NCBI RefSeq assembly: GCF_023715225.1
Contig: NZ_JAMBNS010000005.1
Location: 62,001 to 126,000, forward strand
DNA: 64,000 bases
Direction of reading: 5' to 3'
From: Robertmurraya korlensis
GTDB lineage: Bacteria > Bacillota > Bacilli > Bacillales > Cytobacillaceae
Shown here: positions 8,481-17,900 of the stretch, one piece after another
How the letters are laid out: each line of letters opens with the position of its first letter
Numbering within the stretch: position 1 is the first letter of the stretch
Program-made: the position numbers and the translations under genes
Notes under the pieces: generated by a model
What the model was told of the DNA's origin: nothing
The model's database searches: none
The model's input: the letters and a program-made list of their open reading frames with translations, nothing else

Positions 8481-9356
8481 GTCATATTCCCCAGAAACAA
8501 ACTCCAATAGAGCCCTAACTGCAAATGATTGGTATCTCTCTTTTTTGGTAATAAATCCAAGTTCCCACATAGGGGGAGACGTTATTTTAATCATTTGAAC
8601 ATGGGTATGATCCATTTTTCTATGGATGGACTTTGGTAGTAAAGTAATACCAAGCTCCGCTCCAACCAGTTCCGTTATTAAATCCCACTGTGAACTTTCG
8701 TAAGCAATGTTTGGTTGAAAGCCTGCTTTCTGACATTCTCTAATAATGAGTTCGTGTAAGGCAAACTCCCGATTAAAAACGATAAAACTCTCTTCTGATA
8801 GCTGTTGAAGGCTGACCTCTTTTAATGCGGCAAGATTATGCTTTGTACTTGTATAAAGCATGAACTCTTCTCTTATAAACGGAGTAATATCAAATTTACT
8901 ATCGTCTGTGGGAATGACAATAATGCCGATATCTACTTGACCTTCGTCCACTAATTGTTCAATTCGTTTTGCGCCTCGTTCAATTAAATCTAAAGATACC
9001 TGCGGATATTGCTGTTTAAAAGCTTTTGCTATCGCTGGGAAGAAAAGCGTTCCTATTAATGGGGGAATCCCAATTTTAATTTTACCAGTGGTTAAATGGA
9101 TTAGATCGTCTAATAAGATGGAAAGCTCATCTGTTGCTCCTAATATTTTACTAGCTTGCTTAAGAACAATTTCTCCTGCATCCGTCAACATTAAGGTACG
9201 TGTGGAACGTTCAAACAGTTCTACTTTAAGCTCTGATTCTAATTTTTTAATGGATTTACTTAAAGTTGGTTGGGAGATAAAGGTACTTGCAGCTGCTTTT
9301 GTGAAGCTGCCATATGTAGCAACTTCGGTAAAATATCGAAGATCCTTTAATTCCAT
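8466..9356 (-). CDS. LysR family transcriptional regulator
   Basis: A 296-residue LysR regulator. N-terminal winged helix: MELKDLRYFTEVATYGSFTKAAASTF, with the recognition helix in SQPTLSKSIKKLE; the effector domain follows (GKIKIGIPPLIGTLFFPAIAKAF). Four possible starts (GTG, GTG, ATG, ATG) precede the chosen ATG-GAA at 9356; the choice follows the usual LysR N-terminus. It is divergent from the thiolase/CoA-transferase genes and is therefore the likely regulator of that operon, from the shared 138-bp region. Subfamily resembles CidR/YwbI-type LysR proteins; the effector is unknown. Confidence 0.9.
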   Translation of the reverse strand: MELKDLRYFTEVATYGSFTKAAASTFISQPTLSKSIKKLESELKVELFERSTRTLMLTDAGEIVLKQASKILGATDELSILLDDLIHLTTGKIKIGIPPLIGTLFFPAIAKAFKQQYPQVSLDLIERGAKRIEQLVDEGQVDIGIIVIPTDDSKFDITPFIREEFMLYTSTKHNLAALKEVSLQQLSEESFIVFNREFALHELIIRECQKAGFQPNIAYESSQWDLITELVGAELGITLLPKSIHRKMDHTHVQMIKITSPPMWELGFITKKERYQSFAVRALLEFVSGEYDKTIQ

Positions 9357-9494
9357 CATCATCACCACTTATTCTATATTGGAATATAAATTATAACTAT
9401 TATTCATTTTACTCATAAGTTATATTGCTGTAAATTAAAAGTAAATAGATGGTTGAAAATTCTGACTAAATCTATAGAGGGTGAGGAACAGGCA

Positions 9495-10434
9495 GTGGTT
9501 AAAAACGAGGTTGTAATTGTAAGCGCTTTAAGAACGCCGGTTGGTCAATTTGGAGGCAGCTTAAAAAATGTAAGTGCTGTTCAATTAGGTTCAATATTGA
9601 TAAAAGCGGTACTTGAACAGGTAGGAGTTCGTGGTGATCAAATCGATGAAGTGATCATGGGGAATGTGCTTCAAGCAGGGCTTGGTCAAAACCCAGCTCG
9701 ACAATCAGCCATCCTCGCAGGTCTTCCTGAGCATGTTTCTGCTTTTACGGTAAATAAAGTGTGTGGATCAGGATTAAAGGCCGTTCATCTAGCGACTCAA
9801 GCGATTTTAACTGGAGATGCAGAAATCGTTGTCTCTGGTGGGATGGAAAATATGAGTCAAGCACCTTACTTATCTATGGGAGTACGAGACGGGTTTCGAA
9901 TGGGAGATCAAACCCTCATAGACAGCATGATACATGATGGTTTGTGGTGTGCGTTCAATGATTATCATATGGGAATCACGGCAGAAAATATTTCTGACCA
10001 ATATGAAGTAACGCGTCAAGAGCAAGATGAATTTGCTGCCTGGAGTCAGGAAAAAGCAGCAAAAGCAATTCAGGAAGGGAAATTCAAGGATGAAATAGTC
10101 GCTGTAGAAATACCGCAGCGTAAAGGAGAGCCTATTATTTTTAATACAGATGAATATGTGAAGCCGGGAACCACGGTAGAGAAATTAGGTAAGCTAAGAC
10201 CGGCTTTTAAAAAGGACGGTCGTGTAACGGCAGGGAATGCTTCAGGAATTAATGACGGGGCAGCAGCTGTTCTCATGATGAGTCTTCGTAAGGCAAGAGA
10301 ACTTGGTATTGAACCACTAGTTACGATTCGTGCCAATGAGAAGGAAGGGAAAATATGGCCTAGCGACATTATGCATCGGTGGGGGTCAAGGAGTTTCAAC
10401 GATTATAGAAAACTATGAAAAAGAGGTGCAATAG
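9495..10434 (+). pseudogene. Acetyl-CoA acetyltransferase (thiolase) with internal frameshifting deletion
   Basis: Residues 1 to about 284 are a normal degradative/biosynthetic thiolase ([14 protein letters not shown], then [12 protein letters not shown] with the acylated Cys, [11 protein letters not shown] and [13 protein letters not shown]). At about 10335 the frame breaks: after VTIRAN the original frame becomes nonsense and stops at 10418. A different frame then reads [19 protein letters not shown]...[10 protein letters not shown] and stops at 10432-10434, which is the true thiolase C-terminus with the second catalytic Cys. Roughly 80 codons are missing, including the NGGAIALGHPIG catalytic His region. 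GTG at 9495 is the likely start (GAGG 8-9 nt upstream). The product should be inactive. Confidence 0.88.
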
Positions 10435-10435
10435 C

Positions 10436-11125
10436 ATGAAAAAGATCTTTACTAGTTTTGAAGAAGCGGTACAAGACATTACAGACGGTATGACGCTTAT
10501 GGTTGGGGGATTTGGACTGGTGGGAATACCAGAGAACCTCATCAAAGCTCTTTGTGAGAAGAACGTGAAAGATTTAACGGTCATTTCAAATAACTGTGGA
10601 GTAGATGATTGGGGACTTGGACTTTTACTCAAAAATAAACAAATTAAAAAGATGATCTCATCATATGTGGGTGAAAATAAAGAGTTTGAAAGACAAGTAC
10701 TAAGTGGAGAATTAGAGGTACAACTCACACCGCAAGGATCTTTAGCCGAGAAGATTCGTGCGGGTGGAGCGGGAATTCCTGCTTTTTATACCCCAGCTGG
10801 AGTGGGGACTCCTATTGCAGAAGGTAGAGAAACAAGACAGTTTCATGGGAAGGAATATTTACTAGAAGAAGCACTTACGGCTGATTTTAGTTTAATTAAA
10901 GCGTGGAAAGCAGATAAGATGGGCAATGTGATTTATCGGAAGACTGCTCAAAATTTCAACCCTATGATGGCGGCAGCAGGGAAAATAACGATTGCAGAGG
11001 TTGAGGAAATTGTAGAAGTAGGAGAACTAGATCCCGATCAAATTCATACACCTAGTATTTATGTGCAAGGACTAATCGTAGGGAAACATGAAAAGAGAAT
11101 CGAACGACTTACGGTTCAAGTATAA
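10436..11125 (+). CDS. scoA: 3-oxoacid CoA-transferase subunit A
   Basis: A 229-residue alpha subunit of a family I CoA-transferase. Signatures are [18 protein letters not shown] near the N-terminus and [16 protein letters not shown] in the middle. ATG 10436 follows AAAGAGGTG and comes one base after the stop of the original thiolase frame, so thiolase, subunit A and subunit B were once translationally linked. Together with subunit B it moves CoA from succinyl-CoA or acetyl-CoA to acetoacetate or a similar acid. The same fold is used by YodS/AtoD; exact acid specificity cannot be read from the sequence. Confidence 0.9.
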   Translation: MKKIFTSFEEAVQDITDGMTLMVGGFGLVGIPENLIKALCEKNVKDLTVISNNCGVDDWGLGLLLKNKQIKKMISSYVGENKEFERQVLSGELEVQLTPQGSLAEKIRAGGAGIPAFYTPAGVGTPIAEGRETRQFHGKEYLLEEALTADFSLIKAWKADKMGNVIYRKTAQNFNPMMAAAGKITIAEVEEIVEVGELDPDQIHTPSIYVQGLIVGKHEKRIERLTVQV

Positions 11126-11143
11126 AATAGAGGAGGGACAAAG

Positions 11144-11800
11144 ATGACGAAAAACGTTAGAATACAAATTGCTCAAAGAGCGGAAAAAGAAATTCAAGAT
11201 GGTTTCTACGTTAACCTGGGCATAGGGATGCCAACCATGGTTGCAAACTATCTGTCTGAAAATAAGCAAGTGGTTTTACAATCCGAAAATGGATTATTAG
11301 GGATTGGTCCTTATCCAAGTAAAGAAGAAGTAGATCCAGACTTAATTAACGCAGGAAAAGAAACCGTAACCGCCATACAAGGAGCAAGTTTCTTTAGTAA
11401 TGCCGAATCATTTGCCATGATACGTGGTGGTCATATTGATTTAGCCATCTTAGGTGGAATGGAGGTTTCCGAAAACGGTGATTTAGCCAACTGGATGATA
11501 CCGGGAAAAATGATTAAAGGCATGGGCGGAGCGATGGACTTAGTTCACGGAGCCAAAAAGATTATTGTCATCATGGAGCATGTAAACAAGGCCGGTCAGC
11601 CCAAAATCTTAAAAAAATGCTCGTTGCCATTAACAGGCCAACAGGTGGTTGATCGAATCATCACCGATCGTGCCGTAATTGATGTAACGAAGGATGGGTT
11701 AAAACTGGTGGAAGTGGCACAAGGCTATAGTGTGCAGGACGTGATTGATTCTACCGAGCCGGAGTTGATTGTTTCGGATCGAGTGGTTGGTCATGCGTAG
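11144..11800 (+). CDS. scoB: 3-oxoacid CoA-transferase subunit B
   Basis: A 218-residue beta subunit. It contains [16 protein letters not shown] and the catalytic glutamate motif [10 protein letters not shown], which forms the glutamyl-CoA thioester, plus [17 protein letters not shown] 11144 follows GGAGGGA with 18 bp between it and subunit A. Intact, unlike the upstream thiolase, so the acetoacetyl-CoA that this enzyme could form would need a thiolase encoded elsewhere. A strong terminator follows. Confidence 0.92.
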   Translation: MTKNVRIQIAQRAEKEIQDGFYVNLGIGMPTMVANYLSENKQVVLQSENGLLGIGPYPSKEEVDPDLINAGKETVTAIQGASFFSNAESFAMIRGGHIDLAILGGMEVSENGDLANWMIPGKMIKGMGGAMDLVHGAKKIIVIMEHVNKAGQPKILKKCSLPLTGQQVVDRIITDRAVIDVTKDGLKLVEVAQGYSVQDVIDSTEPELIVSDRVVGHA

Positions 11801-11855
11801 TAAATAGTGTGCAATTAATTCCAGATTATCAAAAGAAGAAATCGAAAGAAAAATA

Positions 11856-11891
11856 AAAGCATTAATCCAGGAGTAGGATTAATGCTTTTTG
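11856..11891 (+). terminator. Terminator after CoA-transferase genes
   Basis: 13-bp stem AAAGCATTAATCC (11856-11868), 7-nt loop, complement to 11888, then T-run. Confidence 0.85.
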
Positions 11892-12027
11892 TGATGAAAG
11901 CACTAATTTGGAAGAAGGGCTGAGAAAAAAGATAATTGAATGACAGATAAAGGTGGTAAAATTAAGAAAAGAGGGCTTAAAGAGTTAGTTTTACTTAGAG
12001 AAATAAGATTGTACAGGGGGAAATGAT

Positions 12028-12312
12028 TTGAAGAAGTTTTTCAAATGGCTTTTTTATAAAGAAGAAGATGTTAGTGGACTAATTACCTTCATATTTATGT
12101 TATCACTTATTCAATTGATTGATGTTCATTTCAGTAATAAGCTTTTAATACTACCTTATGTCATCTTTTTATTACTAGCAATGAGACTGATGATTGAATT
12201 ATTCAAGAAAATTCTTAAACAGCGTAATGTAAAGGTAAAAAGAGTGCATTTCATTGCTGCGATTTTCATTGTAATCATAGTTACAGGGATAATTGAAACC
12301 ACATTACTCTAA
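12028..12312 (+). CDS. Small integral membrane protein, unknown function
   Basis: A 94-residue protein starting at TTG with GGGGG 7 nt upstream. Three hydrophobic segments are visible (about residues 16-32 GLITFIFMLSLIQLI, 38-58 LLILPYVIFLLLAMRLM, and 74-91 HFIAAIFIVIIVTGII) with positively charged linkers. No family recognised. It has its own terminator, so it appears monocistronic. Confidence 0.65.
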   Translation: MKKFFKWLFYKEEDVSGLITFIFMLSLIQLIDVHFSNKLLILPYVIFLLLAMRLMIELFKKILKQRNVKVKRVHFIAAIFIVIIVTGIIETTLL

Positions 12313-12342
12313 TAAATGTACATACGTGCGTAACCGAAAAAA

Positions 12343-12373
12343 AATGCTGATCTTCGTTTGAAGAATCAGCATT
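12343..12373. terminator. Hairpin after small membrane protein gene
   Basis: AATGCTGAT-CTTC / GAAG-A-ATCAGCATT stem with one bulge and a GTTT loop; a poly-A tract precedes it and T-rich DNA follows. Its arms match the hairpin after the PrsW gene at 13878-13917. Confidence 0.7.
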
Positions 12374-12384
12374 CATTCTCATTC

Positions 12385-12480
12385 TTACGACAATCGACTA
12401 TTCTGTTTACGATAGTCACTAGGAGTCATATCGAAAATTTGTTTAAACTTTTTATAGAAGAAAGTGACCAACTTCAATAA
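12385..12480 (-). pseudogene. Remnant of an AraC-family regulator (C-terminal end only)
   Basis: On the minus strand the stretch reads VTFFYKKFKQIFDMTPSDY followed by RKQN and a stop at 12385-12387. This is the second helix-turn-helix end of AraC/XylS proteins (YFxKxFKxxxGMTPSxYR). Nothing recognisable is left upstream within the same frame, so only about 30 codons survive. The rest of the gene has been deleted or has decayed. Confidence 0.65.
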
Positions 12481-12777
12481 TGAAGGAGTTAATGAAAACA
12501 TTAGCCCTGTCTTAAGCTTTTTCCACAGCTATTGTCCGAATAAGGCAATAATTAAAGGACAGAGGGCATTGGTTTCCAGGCAAATATCACTTATTAAACG
12601 CTTGGAAGAACATTTTGTCCAAGCGTTTTAATATGCTTGAAAAAGCCTGGTGTTGGTTGTTATAAAAGATTAAATAATTTCCCGATTCTGGGACATACTC
12701 TTTTTGATATCATTTTTCCCCATAAAAGCAATTTAATCTTTAGACCAAGCTACATTAATTGAGAGAGGTGGGACTTT
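12481..12777. other. Intergenic DNA upstream of the PrsW gene
   Basis: No supported gene. A hairpin with 11-bp arms (AAACGCTTGGA at 12596-12606 and its complement at 12618-12628) and an 11-nt loop is followed by TTTAAT; it looks like an orphan terminator, possibly left from a lost gene. A short open frame ending at that hairpin was not recognised. Confidence 0.35.
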
Positions 12778-13845
12778 TTGAAATGTTCACAATGTGATTA
12801 CGCCAATCCAACTGATTCGAAGTTCTGCTTAAGCTGTGGAGAAAAGTTCCTTAAAATGAATACACCACAGGATGAAAACAGCTTTTTTTATGAGTTTGCC
12901 AGTTATGTAAATGTTGTTCCAAAGGTGGAACGGTCGGTTGAACCGAAATTCGTCAATATCTTTTCCCGTGTTTTTGCTGATCATAGTGAACTAGAAGCAG
13001 AACGACTGTTTATTGTTGGAACAGCACTTACTACACCAAAAATATCAGAAGTAAAAGACACCTGGCCCAAACCTTGGCTATTTGCCCGGTTATTCATTAT
13101 TGCCCTCCTTGTATTTGCGGGATTTTACGTAGGTGCAAGTTACTTTGGAAATGCAAACTTTCTACCGGGACTAATTATTGTTGGGGCATTTGGGGTTCCA
13201 TTGACCACGTTAATATTCTTCTGGGAGATGAATGTCCCGCAGAATATAGCCATTTACCGTGTGATTTATGTGGTGTTAGTTGGCGGCATTCTCTCCATGC
13301 TACTTGCACTCGTGTTTTTCGATATCCTAAAGAATAACATCAACCCGATTACGATTGGAATTATTGAGGAGCTTGCGAAAACCATCATCGTCATCTCGTT
13401 TGTTCACTATCGTAGGTACAAATATATTTTAAACGGTTTGCTTATTGGTGCAGCAGTCGGGGCAGGCTTTGCCGCTTTTGAAACGGCTGGATACGCACTT
13501 AGAGCACTGCTTTCGGGAGATGCTGTAAGCCTGTATGGAACGATCCTATTGAGGGGAATCTATGCACCTGGTGGACATGTTGCATGGGCCGCGTTGACAG
13601 GCGCTGCGTTCTGCAGAGTACAAAAGGACCAACCTTTTCGATTTCACATGTTGTTGAATAATAAATTTTTACAAGTGTTTATCTTAGTCGTGGGAATACA
13701 TGCTCTTTGGGACACATCCATTCCAGGAATGTTCCCTTTTGGACAGGTTATTTTGATGGTTATCTCATGGCTTACAGTTTTCCTATTCATCCGTGGTGGT
13801 CTGAAAGAGATAGGCGAGAGAAAACTAATGCACTCTACCACTTAG
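12778..13845 (+). CDS. Zinc-ribbon PrsW-family intramembrane metalloprotease
   Basis: A 355-residue protein. Residues 3-20 form a zinc ribbon (CSQC...CLSC). Residues about 100-345 are a multi-pass membrane domain with the PrsW/CAAX-type motifs: E197-E198-x-x-K201 (IIEELAK), FAAFE at 231-235, H267 (GGHVAW) and H308 (GIHALWD). These acidic and His residues are the predicted active site. PrsW proteases cleave membrane proteins such as anti-sigma factors; the substrate here is not evident, and no sigma factor gene is adjacent. TTG start at 12778 has GAGGTGG 7-8 nt upstream. Confidence 0.85.
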   Translation: MKCSQCDYANPTDSKFCLSCGEKFLKMNTPQDENSFFYEFASYVNVVPKVERSVEPKFVNIFSRVFADHSELEAERLFIVGTALTTPKISEVKDTWPKPWLFARLFIIALLVFAGFYVGASYFGNANFLPGLIIVGAFGVPLTTLIFFWEMNVPQNIAIYRVIYVVLVGGILSMLLALVFFDILKNNINPITIGIIEELAKTIIVISFVHYRRYKYILNGLLIGAAVGAGFAAFETAGYALRALLSGDAVSLYGTILLRGIYAPGGHVAWAALTGAAFCRVQKDQPFRFHMLLNNKFLQVFILVVGIHALWDTSIPGMFPFGQVILMVISWLTVFLFIRGGLKEIGERKLMHSTT

Positions 13846-13877
13846 TTGAAGAGTACTTCATGATACAAAAAGTGTAT

Positions 13878-13917
13878 AAAAAATGCTGATTTCCGTTTGG
13901 GCAATCAGCATTTTTTA
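13878..13917. terminator. Bidirectional terminator between PrsW gene and gltC
   Basis: AAAAATGCTGATT stem, short loop, AATCAGCATTTTTT. A-run on one side and T-run on the other, serving both convergent genes. Confidence 0.85.
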
Positions 13918-13925
13918 AATAACTA

Positions 13926-14828
13926 CTATTTATACTGCTCCAACCGATTAAAAAACTGAATCAAAAATTGATAAAAATTCTTCTCCGCCGGTGCCAGTTC
14001 CCGGTGCTTCGGAATAATAACCCCAACCGTACGCATGGCTTTTGGTGTTTCAATCGGTACTTTTACGGTGAATCGGGGAGTCGAGTCATAGAATGTGCTC
14101 TCTGGTAACAGGCTGACTCCGATTCCAGCGGAAACGAGTCCTTTTAGCGCATCCATATCCTCGCCTTCAGATGTAATCTCTGGTTCAAAGCCTGCTTCAC
14201 GACATGCCTCTACCGCAAGTTTTCGAAGAACATAGCCTTTAGGAAATAAGACGAACTTGTCTGACCGCAAATCACTTAATTGAATCTTTTTGCTCTCAGC
14301 CAATGGGTGCAGAGAAGGAATCAAGGCAATGATGTTTTCCATAAATAGTATCTTTGTCTCTAAGTCTGGATCATTGGTTGGAACAGGGCCAAGAAAGGCT
14401 AAATCAATTTCCCCGTTCTTCACAGCATCAATGAGGTTGGCATACGATCCTTGACGCAGATGGAAAGAAACATTGGGAAAATCATTCTTATAGGCAGATA
14501 TCACTGTAGGAAGCCAATATCGTGCGAGACTGGTCGGATAGCCGATTTTAATCGTTCCTGCTTGTGGATCGAGATATTCGTCTATTTTTTCTTTTGCTTC
14601 ATCCAACTTTTTTAGGGAGCTTTTGACATATTTTAAAAAAATATACCCAATCTGTGTGACCTTAATGTTTCTGCCGACTCTTTCAAGAAGCTTTACCCCT
14701 AGTTCCTCTTCGAGCTTGGTAATTTGATAGCTCACTGCTGACTGGGCGACGTTTAAGTTATCAGCTGCTTCGGTCATATGTTCTCGTTCGGCTACTTCTA
14801 TAAAATATCGCAATTGACGAAGCTCCAT
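13926..14828 (-). CDS. gltC: GltC, LysR-type regulator of glutamate synthase
   Basis: A 300-residue LysR regulator. The N-terminus MELRQLRYFIEVAEREHMTE, the VGRNIKVT segment, GTIKIGYPTSLARYWLPTVI, LAFLGPVPTN and the EGEDMDALKGLVSAGIGVSLLPES stretch follow Bacillus GltC closely. The start MELRQLRY was preferred over a seven-residue longer version. It is divergent from gltA with a 130-bp AT-rich intergenic region; GltC activates gltAB in response to 2-oxoglutarate/glutamate balance in Bacillus. I did not find a clear GltC box by eye. Confidence 0.93.
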   Translation of the reverse strand: MELRQLRYFIEVAEREHMTEAADNLNVAQSAVSYQITKLEEELGVKLLERVGRNIKVTQIGYIFLKYVKSSLKKLDEAKEKIDEYLDPQAGTIKIGYPTSLARYWLPTVISAYKNDFPNVSFHLRQGSYANLIDAVKNGEIDLAFLGPVPTNDPDLETKILFMENIIALIPSLHPLAESKKIQLSDLRSDKFVLFPKGYVLRKLAVEACREAGFEPEITSEGEDMDALKGLVSAGIGVSLLPESTFYDSTPRFTVKVPIETPKAMRTVGVIIPKHRELAPAEKNFYQFLIQFFNRLEQYK

Positions 14829-14958
14829 TTTGATTTTTCTCCCATTCATATTAATTTTCGATTAATTTAATATAAATTATATATTGTTTATATGATTTTG
14901 AAAACATAGAATGTTGTTATATGAATTTTTCGACAACAATCGGCAGGGAGAGAAGAAT

Positions 14959-17900
14959 ATGACATATCATCAACTACCAAAAGCACAAGGTCTCTACCGT
15001 CCTGAATTTGAACATGATGCATGTGGAATCGGCTTATACGCTCACATAAAAGGGAACGCCACACATGATATAGTGGCAAAAGGACTATCAATGCTTTGTC
15101 AATTAGATCATCGCGGAGGACAGGGAAGTGACCCGTTAACAGGCGATGGCGCGGGATTAATGGTTCAAATACCGGATCTATTTTTCAGAAAAGAATGTTC
15201 TGACATGAACTTGCCTGAAAAAGGGAAGTACGGTGTAGGAATGCTATTTTTCTCTAAGGATGACAAAGAACGGGAAGATATAGAAGCTACTATTAATGAA
15301 TTAATAGAACAAGAAGGTCAAACCGTACTTGGCTGGAGAGACGTTCCGGTCGATGCAGGAAAAATTGGAGCAACTGCACAGGAAAGCTGTCCGGTTGTAC
15401 GCCAGGTGTTTGTTGGGAATAACGAAGGCGATGCACTAGCGTTCGAACGAAAACTATACGTTATTCGCAAATCTGCAGAAAACTGGGCAAAGAACTCGGA
15501 CTATCGTTTCTATTTTGCAAGCTTTTCAAGCAGAACGATTGTTTATAAGGGACTATTAACTCCTGAACAAGTAGATCAATTCTATTTAGATTTACAGGAT
15601 GAGAGTTTTGTGTCGGCATTCGCTTTAGTGCATTCACGCTTTAGTACAAATACATTTCCTAGCTGGGAAAGAGCCCATCCGAACCGTTATTTGATTCACA
15701 ATGGTGAAATCAATACGCTTCAAGGGAATATTCACTGGATGAAGGCACGTGAAACTCAATTCATATCAGAAGCATTTGGTTCTGATTTAGAAAAAGTATT
15801 GCCGATCCTTGATACAGATGGAAGTGATTCATCAATTTTAGACAATGCACTTGAATTTATGGTTCTTGCCGGCAGAAAGCCAGCGCACGCAGCAATGATG
15901 TTGGTTCCAGAACCTTGGTCTAATAATCCTCATATCTCTGATGAAAAGAGAGCTTTTTATGAATACCACAGCTCATTAATGGAGCCTTGGGATGGACCAT
16001 CAGCGATTTCGTTTACAGACGGAAAACAAATCGGTGCCATCTTAGACCGTAATGGACTACGACCAGCTCGTTATTATGTAACGGAAGATGATTATATTAT
16101 TTTCTCATCTGAAGTTGGTGTCATCGATGTAGAGCCAGAAAAGGTGTTATACAAAGAACGTCTTCAACCAGGAAAAATGCTATTAATCGATTTAGAAGAA
16201 GGTCGTATTATTTCCGACGAGGAAGTTAAAAGAGAAATGGCTCAAGCTCAGCCTTATCAGCAATGGTTAAATGACGAGCTTGTTCGCTTAGAAGATAACA
16301 TAGAGTCTGAAGGAGAAGTTCCGAAAGATTTAATCGTCCGTCAAAAAGCGTTTGGATATACGTATGAAGATATTCAAAAATACATTATTCCAGCTGTAAG
16401 TGAAGGCAAAGATCCGCTTGGAGCGATGGGGAATGATATGCCGCTAGCGGTCTTATCAGATAAACCGCAGAATTTATTTAACTACTTTAAGCAATTATTC
16501 GCACAAGTAACGAATCCTCCAATTGATGCGATTCGTGAAGCGATCGTTACTTCAACCGTTTCTTATTTAGGAGCAGAAGGCAATTTGCTTCATCCATCAG
16601 CAGAAAATTGCCGTCGCATTCAGTTAGAAACTCCAATTTTGACAAACAGCCAACTAGTAGCATTAAAGAATGGTAAAGAATTTAAAGCTGCAGTTATTGA
16701 CATGTTGTTCGAGGATGACCTGGAAAGCAGTCTGAAAGGTATTTGCCGTGAAGCAGAAGAAGCCATTGCAGATGGTGCGAGCTTACTGATTCTATCTGAC
16801 CGTCATATTAATGAAACAACCGTTGCGATTCCATCCTTACTAGCAGTAAGTGCCCTTCATCAGCATTTGATTCGTGAAGGATTACGTACGAAGGCAAGTA
16901 TTATTGTGGAATCTGGGGAAGTAAGAGAAGTTCATCATTTTGCTGTATTGATCGGATACGGTGTAGACGCGATTAACCCTTATCTAGCATTCTCGATCTA
17001 TCAGCAAGCTGTTTCAGAAGGTACCTTACCATTTACGTATCAAGAAGCGGTGAAAAAGTACATCGTTTCTATGAACGAAGGCGTCGTTAAGGTAATGTCA
17101 AAAATGGGGATTTCAACGGTACAAAGTTACCGTGGTGCTCAAATTTTTGAAGCAGTTGGAATCAGCTCTGATGTAATCGGCCGCTACTTTACTGGAACGG
17201 TTTCACAGCTTGGAGGAATTGGGTTAGACACGATCGCGGAAGAGGCAAAGCTGCGTCACGCGGAAGCTTACTCTCCATTATCCGACGATACGTTAGAATC
17301 CGGAAGTAACTTCCAGTGGAGACATGACGGAGAACACCATGCCTTTAATCCAGCAACGATTCATACGTTGCAATGGGCTTGCCGTAACGGTGATTACGAA
17401 TTATTTAAAAAATATTCATCACTTGCTAATGAAGAAAGACTCGGGTTTTTACGTAATCTATTCTCGTTCAATGGTTCAAGACAACCGTTACCTATTGATG
17501 AGGTAGAAAGCGTAGATTCAATTGTTCGCCGTTTTAAAACAGGAGCGATGAGCTTTGGATCGATCAGTAAGGAAGCGCACGAAACGTTAGCGATTGCCAT
17601 GAACCGTTTAGGTGGTAAAAGCAACAGCGGTGAAGGTGGAGAAGACGCTAGCCGATTTGTACCTGATGAAAATGGCGACAACCGTGGAAGTAAGATTAAG
17701 CAAATCGCTTCTGGACGATTTGGTGTGAAAAGTCATTATCTAGTGAATGCTGAAGAGCTGCAAATAAAAATGGCTCAAGGAGCGAAGCCTGGTGAAGGCG
17801 GACAATTGATGGGGAAAAAGGTGTATCCATGGGTAGCAGATGTTCGTGGTTCAACACCTGGTGTGAGCTTAATTTCACCTCCACCACATCATGACATTTA

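Noticed and set aside
9088-9396. 102-codon plus-strand open frame
   Set aside because: Antisense to the LysR gene; no ribosome site.
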